Positions 46,496 through 54,520 are shown, numbered from the stretch's first letter. The stretch is 64,000 nucleotides of DNA from Bacteroidota bacterium (GCA_030706685.1 JAUZOA010000010.1:40451-104450), one strand, 5' to 3'. Program-made: numbers and translations. The notes: generated by a model not told the origin, from the sequence alone.

Positions 46496-47158
46496 ATGAA
46501 AAAGTTCAATCAACTAATAGTTGCCGGCAGTTTGTTATTTTTTTCTTTCCCCGTATGCTCACAAAAAAAACTGACTGAGGCTACTATTTCCTATGATGTC
46601 GTCATTAATACCAATAATGAGACACCCCGTGCCGCGGATTTGCTGGATGGGGCCAGGAATGTGATTTACCTGAAAGGAAACTCCAGCCGGGCTGAAATGA
46701 TCAGTTCCCTTGGCACCCAATCCACCATCGTGGATGGAAAAACCGGGAAGGCGACTATTTTAAAGGATTATGGCGAACAAAAATATATGATCACGATGAC
46801 GGCGGAGAACTGGAAAGCGTCCAACAAGAAGTATGAAGGAATAAGCTTTACCTATGAAAACGAGTACAAAACCATTGCCGGGTATAACTGCCAGAAAGCT
46901 ACAGGAAAATTGACCGATGGGAGCATATTCACCGTCTATTTTACCAAAGACCTAATCCCGGTCAATAAGGATTTTCAATATCTCAACAAAAATCTGCCGG
47001 GTCTGGCGATGCAATATGAAGCTACCCTGGGCAAATTGAAAGTAACGTATACCGTTTCTACTATCAACTTTGGTGTGGTTCCTGCAGCAAAATTTGATCT
47101 TCCTAAATCAGGCTATAGAGTAATGACGTACGAGGAAAGTGTCGGGACTGGTAATTAA
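46496..47158 (+). CDS. GLPGLI-like exported protein
   Basis: A 220-aa exported protein, signal peptide to about residue 22 (LLFFSFPVCSQ). The core is a beta-rich domain with KNSSRAEM-like GNSSRAEMISSLG, TIVDGKTGKATILKDYGEQKYM and KTIAGYNCQKATGKLTDG, similar to small Bacteroidota proteins near the GLPGLI family, which is often linked to T9SS organisms but has no known function. The start at 46496 gives a normal signal peptide; upstream codons are not conserved-looking. Confidence 0.65.
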   Translation: MKKFNQLIVAGSLLFFSFPVCSQKKLTEATISYDVVINTNNETPRAADLLDGARNVIYLKGNSSRAEMISSLGTQSTIVDGKTGKATILKDYGEQKYMITMTAENWKASNKKYEGISFTYENEYKTIAGYNCQKATGKLTDGSIFTVYFTKDLIPVNKDFQYLNKNLPGLAMQYEATLGKLKVTYTVSTINFGVVPAAKFDLPKSGYRVMTYEESVGTGN

Positions 47159-47167
47159 CTGGCTGAA

Positions 47168-47533
47168 TTAGCGGCGGGTTGCGGCATTGGGATTGAAGAC
47201 CACTTTATCATTCAGGATGGCCTTTTTCTTCAGGGGGACTATATAGTAGGTATGGCCTGTTTGAAAAGTAACAAGTGTGTTCAGGGTAATATATTTATTT
47301 TCTGTGGTGTTGATAACATGGTTACCACGGAAATTATAACCAGAATGTAAAGAAAAATAACCGGGAGTTAGCGCAGTCTTTGCAGAAAGCAAGGATGATC
47401 TTTTTGCAGGATCAGTATTTCTTGCCTTCCCCGCGCCTGAAATAGCAAAAGCAGCCGAAGCCGTTACTGCAAGGAGCAGGAAAATAGCCAACTTTCTGCC
47501 ATACACTTTTAATATCGTGGAGTTAGTTTTCAA
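47168..47533 (-). CDS. Small exported hypothetical protein
   Basis: A 121-aa protein with a signal peptide (KLAIFLLLAVTASAAFA, preceded by basic residues) and a ~85-residue mature part with no motif I recognise. It converges on the GLPGLI-like gene with a 9-nt gap. Confidence 0.55.
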   Translation of the reverse strand: MKTNSTILKVYGRKLAIFLLLAVTASAAFAISGAGKARNTDPAKRSSLLSAKTALTPGYFSLHSGYNFRGNHVINTTENKYITLNTLVTFQTGHTYYIVPLKKKAILNDKVVFNPNAATRR

Positions 47534-47799
47534 CTGTCCGCAAATTTAACAAGAAAAAAAGGATTAAATCAAACCGTTCGTCCAGAATTTTAATACTTAT
47601 TTAACGGCGCCACTGCAAATTTGTTACATAAAAGACCAAAAAAAGGGAACAATTTTACACATATGGGGAAAACTACTAAGATGAATATACGGTTCTTTTC
47701 AATTAACTTGTTGATTATAACATAGTTCAGGGTTCAGGGGCCCGCTATTAGCTCTTTATGTTCTTTTCTTGTGTAACTTACCTAAACACATCCGGATTT

Positions 47800-49221
47800 A
47801 TGAAAGAAAATCCTCATCATCAGGACAAGGAGCAGATAAAAGAACTGCTGCGTCAGTATGAAAACCTAAAACAGGGGCATAGCCATTATTTTCTCGAAGA
47901 AGAATCATTCGAAAAGATCATTAACTACTTTGAAGAAAATGAAGACCTGGGCAAAGCGCTGGAAGCGACAGATATTGCCATTGAACATTTTCCTTATTCT
48001 TCTCTTTTACTTATCAAAAAAGCGGATGTATTGCTGGCCAACCGCCAATATAAAAGAGCGCTGGACATACTTGAACAGGCTTCACTTTTTGACAGCAGTG
48101 ATATCAATTTATATATCCTGAAAACAGACGCATACCTGGCGCTCGATCAACAGGAAAAAGCAGTAAAATTACTCGAAGAGTCCCTCGCATTGTTTGAAGG
48201 AGAGGAGAAGATAGAATTGCTTTTTGAACTGGCAGATGTTTATGATGACTATGAAGAATTTGATAAAGTATTTGATTGCCTGAAAATAATACTGGAGCAG
48301 GATCCCAATAACGAAGAAGCTCTTTATAAAATATGTTTCTGGACAGATTTTACCGGCAGGAATGAAGAAGGCATACGCCTGCACCAGCAGATCATTGATG
48401 AATTCCCTTACAACGAACTGGCCTGGTTTAACCTGGCGGCTGCTTACCAGGGTTTGAAGCTGTATGAAAAAGCAGTTGATGCTTACCAGTATGCTATTGC
48501 CATTGAAGAGAAATTCGATTATGCCTATCGCAATATGGGGGATGCTTATATCCGCCTTCGAAAATATAAAGAAGCGATAGAGGCCCTGGAGAAAGTAACC
48601 GAACTGGCAAAGCCGGAAGACGTCATTTACGAAGCCATCGGGCATTGCTATGACAAGCTGAAAAACTATGCCCAGGCAAGATTTTATTACAGGAAAGCTA
48701 CTCACCTGAACCAGGATGACAGCAAATTATTTTATAAGATCGCCTGTACTTATTTCAATGAACAACAATGGGTGAGTTGCATCAAGCAATTGGATCATGC
48801 CATGAGAATCCACAGGCTGCAGCCTGAATACAACCTGCTCATGGGCGAGTGTAAATTAAAATTGGATTTATTTAAAGAAGCCACGCAATACTTTTCCAAT
48901 GTGGTTCGGATACGCCCCCGCAATGTATCGGGATGGGAAGCCCTGACCAGGTGTTTATACAGGGCAGGATACCTGGAGGAAGCATCAGAACAGGTAGAAA
49001 CAGCTTTAAGAATTACTGAAGGGAAACCTTTATTTATTTTTTATAAAGCAGCCATATTGCTCGCTATCGGAAAAACCAAAGAAGCTATGCTACAGCTTGA
49101 AAAAGCCATGACCAAATCTCCCAGGCTTCTGAAAAAGTTTATTGAACTCAATCCTTCCGGTCTGCAAAACCAACAAGTAGTGGATATCGTGGCAAAATAT
49201 AAGCGTAATAAGTCTATTTGA
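47800..49221 (+). CDS. TPR repeat protein
   Basis: A 473-aa cytoplasmic protein made of about ten tetratricopeptide repeats: for example ALEATDIAIEHFPYSSLLL, RALDILEQASLFDSSDINL, AWFNLAAAYQGLKLYEKAVD, AYRNMGDAYIRLRKYKEAIE and LFYKIACTYFNEQQWVSCIK. It should act as a protein-protein scaffold. The role is not told by neighbours. The ATG at 47800 (MKENPHHQD) is chosen because the upstream residues are not TPR-like. It follows a 266-nt divergent gap in which I see no further feature. Confidence 0.85.
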   Translation: MKENPHHQDKEQIKELLRQYENLKQGHSHYFLEEESFEKIINYFEENEDLGKALEATDIAIEHFPYSSLLLIKKADVLLANRQYKRALDILEQASLFDSSDINLYILKTDAYLALDQQEKAVKLLEESLALFEGEEKIELLFELADVYDDYEEFDKVFDCLKIILEQDPNNEEALYKICFWTDFTGRNEEGIRLHQQIIDEFPYNELAWFNLAAAYQGLKLYEKAVDAYQYAIAIEEKFDYAYRNMGDAYIRLRKYKEAIEALEKVTELAKPEDVIYEAIGHCYDKLKNYAQARFYYRKATHLNQDDSKLFYKIACTYFNEQQWVSCIKQLDHAMRIHRLQPEYNLLMGECKLKLDLFKEATQYFSNVVRIRPRNVSGWEALTRCLYRAGYLEEASEQVETALRITEGKPLFIFYKAAILLAIGKTKEAMLQLEKAMTKSPRLLKKFIELNPSGLQNQQVVDIVAKYKRNKSI

Positions 49222-49229
49222 GAAGAGAG

Positions 49230-49313
49230 GCTGTTAGCTATTAGCCCGCAACTTAATAGTTGAACAGGTTTTTATCAAAACAAATAACTGCTTTATCTGG
49301 CTTAGCTAACAGC
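49230..49313. repeat. Palindromic 7-bp-repeat element after the TPR gene
   Basis: Left arm GCTGTTA GCTATTA GCC (49230-49246) matches the inverted right arm 49299-49313 (TTA GCTAACA GC) except for a 2-nt indel. Both arms are 7-mer based. Confidence 0.65.
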
Positions 49314-49341
49314 TATCACCTTTTCCTAACTCATTCTTCCC

Positions 49342-49349
49342 TATTTTTG
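49342..49349 (+). promoter_or_regulatory. Bacteroidota-type -7 box (TATTTTTG) for the comA-aroE operon
   Basis: TATTTTTG followed by CGCC, 80 nt before the ATG of the phosphosulfolactate synthase gene. No -33 element is obvious. Confidence 0.5.
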
Positions 49350-49428
49350 CGCCGGTTTTACTGTATCAATCAGCTTTAAATGTTTACGACAGGAATATTT
49401 TTTATTACCCTATCAAATTTTCAGACAT

Positions 49429-50199
49429 ATGAATTTTAATTTATCGCAAATCCCGGCCCGGCTTCAGAGACCCCGTATTTCGGGGATTACCATGGTAATG
49501 GATAAAGGGTTAAGTGTAAATGAAGCTCAGAATTTTCTTAGTGTCAATCACCCGCATGTAGATGTCATTAAGCTGGGCTTTGGCACTTCTTTCGTAACGC
49601 CGAACCTGGCAGAAAAGCTGGAAATATACCGTTCTTATGATATCCCCGTTTACTTCGGGGGCACATTATTTGAAGCATTCCTGATCCGCAACCAGTTCGA
49701 TGATTACCTCAGGGTCTGCAAGGAATATGGCATCAGCTATATGGAAGTAAGCGATGGTTCAATCACTATTCCCCACGCAGAGAAATGCGGTTATATTGAA
49801 AAGCTGACCAGGCACGGAACTGTACTGAGCGAGGTGGGAAGCAAGGATGCCGCCCATATCATTCCCCCTTATAAATGGATCGAACTGATGAAAGCCGAAT
49901 TGAATGCCGGTTCTTCTTATGTGATCGCCGAAGCAAGGGAGGCAGGGAATGTCGGTATCTATCGCGGTACCGGGGAAGTAAGAGAAGGACTGGTACAGGA
50001 AATACTTACACAAATACCCGGCGAAAAAATTATCTGGGAAGCTCCGCAAAAAGCCCAGCAGCTTTATTTCATCGAACTGCTCGGCTGTAATGTCAATCTT
50101 GGAAATATTGCGCCTACAGAAGTGATTCCCCTGGAAGCTATGAGGATCGGCCTTCGCGGTGATACATTTGATTTATTTCTTGATAAAAAAGAAGCCTGA
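49429..50199 (+). CDS. comA: Phosphosulfolactate synthase
   Basis: A 256-aa protein of the ComA family, which adds sulfite to phosphoenolpyruvate to make phosphosulfolactate. Signature stretches are VDVIKLGFGTSFVTPNLAEKLEIY, IPVYFGGTLFEAF, YMEVSDGSITIP, VLSEVGSKDA, VIAEAREAGNVGIY and WEAPQKAQQLYFIELLGCNVNLGNI. In archaea it begins coenzyme M synthesis; in Bacteroidota the likely product route leads to sulfolactate or to cysteate used for sulfonolipids such as capnine, which is established for the phylum but inferred here. It is translationally coupled to aroE by a TGATG overlap at 50197-50201. Confidence 0.85.
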   Translation: MNFNLSQIPARLQRPRISGITMVMDKGLSVNEAQNFLSVNHPHVDVIKLGFGTSFVTPNLAEKLEIYRSYDIPVYFGGTLFEAFLIRNQFDDYLRVCKEYGISYMEVSDGSITIPHAEKCGYIEKLTRHGTVLSEVGSKDAAHIIPPYKWIELMKAELNAGSSYVIAEAREAGNVGIYRGTGEVREGLVQEILTQIPGEKIIWEAPQKAQQLYFIELLGCNVNLGNIAPTEVIPLEAMRIGLRGDTFDLFLDKKEA

Positions 50200-50933
50200 T
50201 GCGGCTGTTCGGACTTATCGGTTTTCCTTTGTCTCATTCTTTTTCAAAAAAATATTTTACTGAAAAGTTTGAGAAAGAAGGAAGAAACGATTGCCGGTAC
50301 GAACTTTTCCCAATCGAAACTATTGATGGTATTAAAAAATTGCTTGATCAACACCCGGCGCTTTGCGGGTTGAATGTCACCATCCCGTATAAGGAACAGG
50401 TATTGCCTTACCTGGATGAAACGGATGATATTGTTAAAAAAATAAAAGCCTGTAACTGCATCCATATTAAAAATAACCGGCTGACAGGTTATAATACGGA
50501 TGCCGGAGGATTTGAACGATCATTGAAACCGCAACTGAAACCCCGGCATAAAACAGCTTTGATATTAGGAACAGGGGGAGCCGCGAAAGCCGTCGAATTT
50601 GTATTGCGGAAACTGGGGATCGGTTTTAAATATGTTTCCCGGAAGCCTTCCATTAATAATTATTCTTATGATCAGCTTACTCCCGCGATTATGGCTGATC
50701 ACCTTTTGATCATTAACACTACACCTTTAGGCATGTACCCGGCTATCCATGAAGCGCCGCCCATTCCTTATGATGCCTTGACCAGTAATCATTATCTTTT
50801 TGACCTGGTCTATAACCCCGAAAAATCATTGTTTCTGAAAAAAGGGGAGGAGAGAGGCTCCATTATCAAAAATGGTTATGAAATGCTCGTGATCCAGGCA
50901 GAGGAGAGCTGGAGAATATGGAATGATTTGTAA
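50199..50933 (+). CDS. aroE: Shikimate dehydrogenase
   Basis: A 244-aa AroE, reducing 3-dehydroshikimate to shikimate with NADPH. Motifs: LFGLIGFPLSHSFSKKYF (substrate site), GLNVTIPYKEQVLPYLDE with the catalytic lysine, GYNTDAGGFERSL, ILGTGGAAKAVEFVL as the dinucleotide motif, and NTTPLGMYP. The start ATG overlaps the comA stop by one base. The stop codon TAA is the first bases of a 7-bp-repeat element (50931-51046). Confidence 0.9.
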   Translation: MRLFGLIGFPLSHSFSKKYFTEKFEKEGRNDCRYELFPIETIDGIKKLLDQHPALCGLNVTIPYKEQVLPYLDETDDIVKKIKACNCIHIKNNRLTGYNTDAGGFERSLKPQLKPRHKTALILGTGGAAKAVEFVLRKLGIGFKYVSRKPSINNYSYDQLTPAIMADHLLIINTTPLGMYPAIHEAPPIPYDALTSNHYLFDLVYNPEKSLFLKKGEERGSIIKNGYEMLVIQAEESWRIWNDL

Positions 50934-51046
50934 TGGATAATTAATAATTGATAACGGATAATGGATAATCACCATTACAGATTTCAAATTCCCGTCTTTA
51001 TCGACTCATCTTTATTATCAATTATTAATTATCCATTATCTGTTAT
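50931..51046. repeat. Palindromic GGATAAT heptamer element between aroE and the thioesterase gene
   Basis: Left arm 7-mers GGATAAT TAATAAT TGATAAC GGATAAT GGATAAT (50935-50969); right arm TTATTAT CAATTAT TAATTAT CCATTAT CTGTTAT (51012-51046). The segments 50931-50954 and 51015-51038 are perfect inverted repeats of 24 nt. The left arm contains the aroE stop codon and the right arm encodes the last residues (ITDNG plus stop) of the minus-strand thioesterase gene. Confidence 0.85.
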
Positions 51047-51469
51047 CAATTTCAACTTCGCTTTTTCAGGTACAGGCACTATTTTTTTATTAGCGTAATC
51101 ATAACAAACCATCCCGGTTTTTGCAATGGCTACTACTAGTTTTTTGCCATCGGCTTCTTTTTCTATTTTATAATATATATCGAAACTTACTTTACTGAAC
51201 CCTGCTGCAGTTACCGAAACTTCTACCATATCCCCGTAAAATAATTCATTTTTAAATTCAATACCCGCGTCGGCCATGATCATGCCGGCGCCTTCAAATT
51301 CCAGTTCTTTATAACCATGGCTCCCCAGAAATTGCATTCTTGCTTCATGAATAAGGCTCAGGATTGTATCGTTGCCCACATGCCCGCCATAATTAATATC
51401 GGTAATACGGATTGGAATGAAAGCAGTAAAATGAAAACTGTCCGGAAGATCAATTTTTATTCTTGGCAT
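51029..51469 (-). CDS. Acyl-CoA thioesterase, hotdog fold (YbgC-like)
   Basis: A 146-aa single-domain hotdog thioesterase. The early FTAFIPIRITDINYGGHVGND is the active-site region (the 4-hydroxybenzoyl-CoA thioesterase/YbgC type, with D and the GGHVG turn), followed by GAGMIMADAGIEFKNELFYGDMVEVSV. It likely hydrolyses acyl-CoA or acyl-ACP; substrate unknown. The last residues are encoded within the GGATAAT repeat element. The promoter region on the minus strand would lie near the 11-bp array starting at 51547. Confidence 0.85.
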   Translation of the reverse strand: MPRIKIDLPDSFHFTAFIPIRITDINYGGHVGNDTILSLIHEARMQFLGSHGYKELEFEGAGMIMADAGIEFKNELFYGDMVEVSVTAAGFSKVSFDIYYKIEKEADGKKLVVAIAKTGMVCYDYANKKIVPVPEKAKLKLITDNG

Positions 51470-51546
51470 AGATCAACGTTTATCAATAAAATTAAGTAAA
51501 AGGAATTTTCAAATGGGCTATTCGGGTCATTGAATGAGACAAAAGG

Positions 51547-51700
51547 CTATACTGAAGTTATACTGAAGTTATACTGGAATTATACTGGAGTTATACTGGA
51601 GTTATACTGGAGTTATACTGGATATGCTCCGGGTATGCTTAAGGTTTACTCAAGGTCATCGCCCTATATACGCCCTATCAACTCCCTATGATGCCCTGAA
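51547..51700. repeat. 11-bp-periodic tandem array
   Basis: Fourteen consecutive 11-mers: seven of TTATACTGGAG type (51547-51623), three of ATGCTxxxGGT type (51624-51656; e.g. ATGCTTAAGGT), and three to four of xxxxxCCCTAT type (51657-51700; e.g. ATACGCCCTAT). The phase is maintained through the changes in unit. It lies in the intergenic region between the anti-sigma-like gene's stop and the thioesterase gene's start, both minus-strand genes. Confidence 0.9.
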
Positions 51701-51745
51701 CAATAATCAATTGCCTGCATTATAAATGTGTAAAATAGCTATTTT

Positions 51746-52537
51746 TTAAAGTTCCTGGCTATTCAGCGAACTGACGAGATTGAGAATATCCATGAAATTA
51801 CCGGGGGAGGGAGCTACGGGGGAGCAGGCTATTTTTTCCTGCCATTTTTTTAACTGGTCCTTGCAATCTTCATCCTGTTCCTGCCCGGACACACAGCAGA
51901 CAAGACCGCTTAGTTTCTTCGACATCCTGACAATACCATTGGGGGTCATCAGCATCACATACCGGTCAGCAAGTCTTGCCGGAGCAAGTTCATTATAGGC
52001 ATAAATGGGCTCTGTATCAAAATCATTAGCCGGAACAGGATACTTTTTCCTGGCTTTTTTTACGGGAGTTGTTCTTACAGGTTCAATTTTAGCAACCGGG
52101 TTTCTATCTTCCCGGTCAACTATTTCCCCGTCGTTTTTTTTGTCTGTAGTTACGACCTTGATTTCCGGGGGAGGGTCGGTTTCCTTTTTTGAAGAAGTAT
52201 CCGGGTATTGGGAAACGGCGATGCCGTCTTTGTTGGTTGTATTGCTATGATTACTTCCTGTCCATTTTATAGCACCGAAAATGATAATACCGGTAATTAT
52301 TGCGGCAGCGGCATAGCGAAATACAGGAAAGCTTCTTCGGACGGAGGGTATTTCCGCATTCAGCGAATCAGCTATTTTTTCCCATGCCGTGGAGGGCGGA
52401 TTTGCCTGTGCCGAATATAATGTAGAAGGAAACTTATCGGAAATATGCGATTCATCCAGGGCAGCAGCTATCTTTTCCCAGCTTTTTTCGGGGGGAGTTT
52501 GCTCATAATTATATAATTTTTCCTGTAAGCTACTCAT
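51746..52537 (-). CDS. Anti-sigma-like membrane protein
   Basis: A 263-aa protein with one membrane segment (RYAAAAIITGIIIFGAIKW) around residue ~80-95. The cytoplasmic N-terminal ~75 residues are charged, with two copies of a P-x-x-S/T-A-WEKIA-x-x-L motif (PPEKSWEKIAAAL and PPSTAWEKIADSL). The remainder, expected outside the membrane, is low complexity and ends in a segment with CCVSGQEQDEDCKDQLKKW. It overlaps the ECF sigma gene by 4 nt, the classic arrangement for an anti-sigma factor, but it lacks a recognised anti-sigma domain such as the zinc-binding one. Confidence 0.65.
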   Translation of the reverse strand: MSSLQEKLYNYEQTPPEKSWEKIAAALDESHISDKFPSTLYSAQANPPSTAWEKIADSLNAEIPSVRRSFPVFRYAAAAIITGIIIFGAIKWTGSNHSNTTNKDGIAVSQYPDTSSKKETDPPPEIKVVTTDKKNDGEIVDREDRNPVAKIEPVRTTPVKKARKKYPVPANDFDTEPIYAYNELAPARLADRYVMLMTPNGIVRMSKKLSGLVCCVSGQEQDEDCKDQLKKWQEKIACSPVAPSPGNFMDILNLVSSLNSQEL

Positions 52538-53112
52538 GGCTTTGCCTTTACCTCATTTTGCTGCTCAATGAACCTTTTTACCATTTCCTGCAATATCACT
52601 TTAGCTCTCGATAGTTGCGACTTACTGGTGCCTTCGCTGATCCCGAGAATATCCCCGATCTCTTTGTGCGTGTAACCTTCTACCACATACATATTGAATA
52701 CGGTACGGTATCCCGGGGATAGTTGCCTGACCAGCTCCAGGATATCCTTTTCGGCCAGTTCATCCAGTACCGACAGGTATTTGCCCTCAATAGTGTTCTC
52801 TTCCTTCTCCGTTACCGGTTGCAGGTACCGTTTGCGCCGGAAATGTTCAATAGCCGTATTCACAAATATCCTTCGTATCCATCCTTCAAAAGAACCATCA
52901 CCGCGAAAACTACCCAGTTTTTTAAAGATCTTGATAAAACCTTCCTGTAAGATGTCCTCGGCTTCTTCGGAACTGCCGGCATAGCGGAGACAAACTGCGT
53001 ACATGCGGGGAGAAAAACGGCGATACAATTCTTCCTGCATTCGCCGGTTGCCTTCAATGCATCCATTGATTAAGTCGCTTTCGGGGGTAATATGGTTGCG
53101 TTCGGGAGTCAA
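52534..53112 (-). CDS. RNA polymerase ECF-type sigma factor
   Basis: A 192-aa sigma-70 family ECF factor. Region 2 includes FSPRMYAVCLRYAGSSEEAEDILQEGFIKIF, GSFEGWIRRIFVNTAIEHFRR is the end of region 2, and region 4 carries SPGYRTVFNMYVVEGYTHKEIGDILGISEGTSKSQLSRAK. Its stop overlaps the start of the anti-sigma-like gene (ATGA), and its own start overlaps the rdgB stop. The neighbours' tight coupling suggests co-transcription from the rdgB promoter, but its targets are unknown. Confidence 0.9.
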   Translation of the reverse strand: MTPERNHITPESDLINGCIEGNRRMQEELYRRFSPRMYAVCLRYAGSSEEAEDILQEGFIKIFKKLGSFRGDGSFEGWIRRIFVNTAIEHFRRKRYLQPVTEKEENTIEGKYLSVLDELAEKDILELVRQLSPGYRTVFNMYVVEGYTHKEIGDILGISEGTSKSQLSRAKVILQEMVKRFIEQQNEVKAKP

Positions 53113-53702
53113 AATTTATTGATTGGTTCTAAGGAATTCAAAAATGCTACCAGTTTTTCGGTCGCTTTTGTCCTGTGGCTGTATTTTGTCTTTTCTTCCA
53201 GGCTCATTTCCCCAAAAGTTTTGTCAGATCCATCGGGTATGAAAACCGGGTCGTAGCCAAATCCCCGGGTTCCTCTTTTTTCATCAATGATCCTTCCGGG
53301 GCATACACCTTCAAAAAGGGTTTCCCTGCCTTCAATAATAAGCGAAATGACGGTGCGAAACCTTGCGCTTTTGTCGGGTTTGTCCTGCAATTTTTGTAAA
53401 AGTTTTTCAATATTCCTATCAAAAGACCTCCCTTCACCGGCATAGCGTGCGCTTTTTACTCCCGGCTCACCATTCAGGGCAGCTACTTCGAGACCTGTAT
53501 CTTCACTGAAACAACCCGTTTTTGTAAGATGGTAAATAGTTCTTGATTTTTCTGAAGCATTTGCCTCAAGTGTTTCATGAGGTTCCGGAATGTCCATATC
53601 AATGCCCGCCTCTTTTAAAGCGATCACCTGGAACGAATCATTTATTACCGCCTTTATTTCTTCAACTTTATGCAGGTTATTCGTGGCAAAAATCAGCTTC
53701 AT
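53109..53702 (-). CDS. rdgB: Non-canonical purine NTP diphosphatase (RdgB/HAM1)
   Basis: A 197-aa RdgB/HAM1 family pyrophosphatase that removes (d)ITP and XTP from the nucleotide pool. [19 protein letters not shown] is the N-terminal motif, [28 protein letters not shown] is the conserved catalytic region, and [12 protein letters not shown] plus [12 protein letters not shown] are family hallmarks. The TAA/ATG overlap of 4 nt with the ECF sigma gene indicates coupling. Confidence 0.93.
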   Translation of the reverse strand: MKLIFATNNLHKVEEIKAVINDSFQVIALKEAGIDMDIPEPHETLEANASEKSRTIYHLTKTGCFSEDTGLEVAALNGEPGVKSARYAGEGRSFDRNIEKLLQKLQDKPDKSARFRTVISLIIEGRETLFEGVCPGRIIDEKRGTRGFGYDPVFIPDGSDKTFGEMSLEEKTKYSHRTKATEKLVAFLNSLEPINKF

Positions 53703-53723
53703 GTTTGCAAAGAAAGGAAGATT

Positions 53724-53920
53724 CTGGATACTGGATACTGGATGCTGGATGCTGGATACTGGATGCTGGATACTGGATGCTGGATACTGGATGCTGGATA
53801 CTGTATACTGGATGCTGGATGCTTAAAGCAGGAAGCCGCTTATCTTGAATGAATATTTCTGCTATAAGATCCAGCATCTTGTATCTAGCATCTAGTATCC
53901 AGTATCCAGCATCCAGCATC
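53724..53920. repeat. Palindromic CTGGATN heptamer element, copy 2
   Basis: Fourteen 7-mers of CTGGATA/CTGGATG type (53724-53821), a 50-nt centre, then seven inverted 7-mers (CAGCATC, TAGCATC, CAGTATC; 53872-53920). The centre begins CTTAAAGCAGGAAGC and resembles that of copy 1 at 46283-46429. It lies between the 3' end of the unknown gene at 53925 and the rdgB start. Confidence 0.9.
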
Positions 53921-53924
53921 CTGC

Positions 53925-54449
53925 TCAAATTCCAAAGATTCGCCTGAGACAAACCCATAATTTACTTTTCAATAGTTCATCTTTTTTTATTTCTTCCGTA
54001 GCAGGAGTAAACAGAAAAGTTGTTTTGGCGAATGACTGAACCTGGAAATGGGGGAAACTAACCGGCATGCCGAATGAGACCGGGTCAATACCAAAGAGAA
54101 AAACAATTTTACTTGAAAATTGGGCGAGCAGGTCTTTATAATCGGACCCGCTGTAGTTATTCCTGTTTACAATAGCTACATCGCCAAGGTTTAGCCTGCA
54201 GGCAGTCAGCATATTGGTAAGAAATGAAAGTTCTTCATCGGGTAAATAAGCAGCGTCATGATAATTAACTACAACCAGGATGTTCTTTTTATTTTCACCA
54301 AGATATTTCCATTCATCGCCTGATTTGCCGGATCTTTTCGTCAGCACTATATCTTCCCTCATAGGGGTATTTTCATTCAATTCAATCAGGGAATGGGGGT
54401 ATAAATTTGCAATAACAGACGCCGGGAGGTGAATGTGGTTCAGATTCAT
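53925..54449 (-). CDS. Conserved hypothetical cytoplasmic protein
   Basis: A 174-aa protein without signal peptide. Recognisable only as a Bacteroidota-type hypothetical: YLGENKKNILVVVNYHDAAYLPDEELSFLTNML and KIVFLFGIDPVSFGM suggest a Rossmann-like alpha/beta fold. No motif indicates activity. Located 71 nt before and divergent to ilvE. Its downstream neighbour is the second CTGGATN repeat. Confidence 0.6.
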   Translation of the reverse strand: MNLNHIHLPASVIANLYPHSLIELNENTPMREDIVLTKRSGKSGDEWKYLGENKKNILVVVNYHDAAYLPDEELSFLTNMLTACRLNLGDVAIVNRNNYSGSDYKDLLAQFSSKIVFLFGIDPVSFGMPVSFPHFQVQSFAKTTFLFTPATEEIKKDELLKSKLWVCLRRIFGI

Positions 54450-54520
54450 AAATAATTGGATTAAACACTAATGAGTGTTCGCTTTTTTTTGTTTCTTTAC
54501 TCTTCAAAAATATAACTTTT

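Noticed and set aside
46283..53920. CRISPR-like repeat arrays at the CTGGATN elements
   Set aside because: Units are 7 bp with no spacers, arms are inverted and no cas genes are present.
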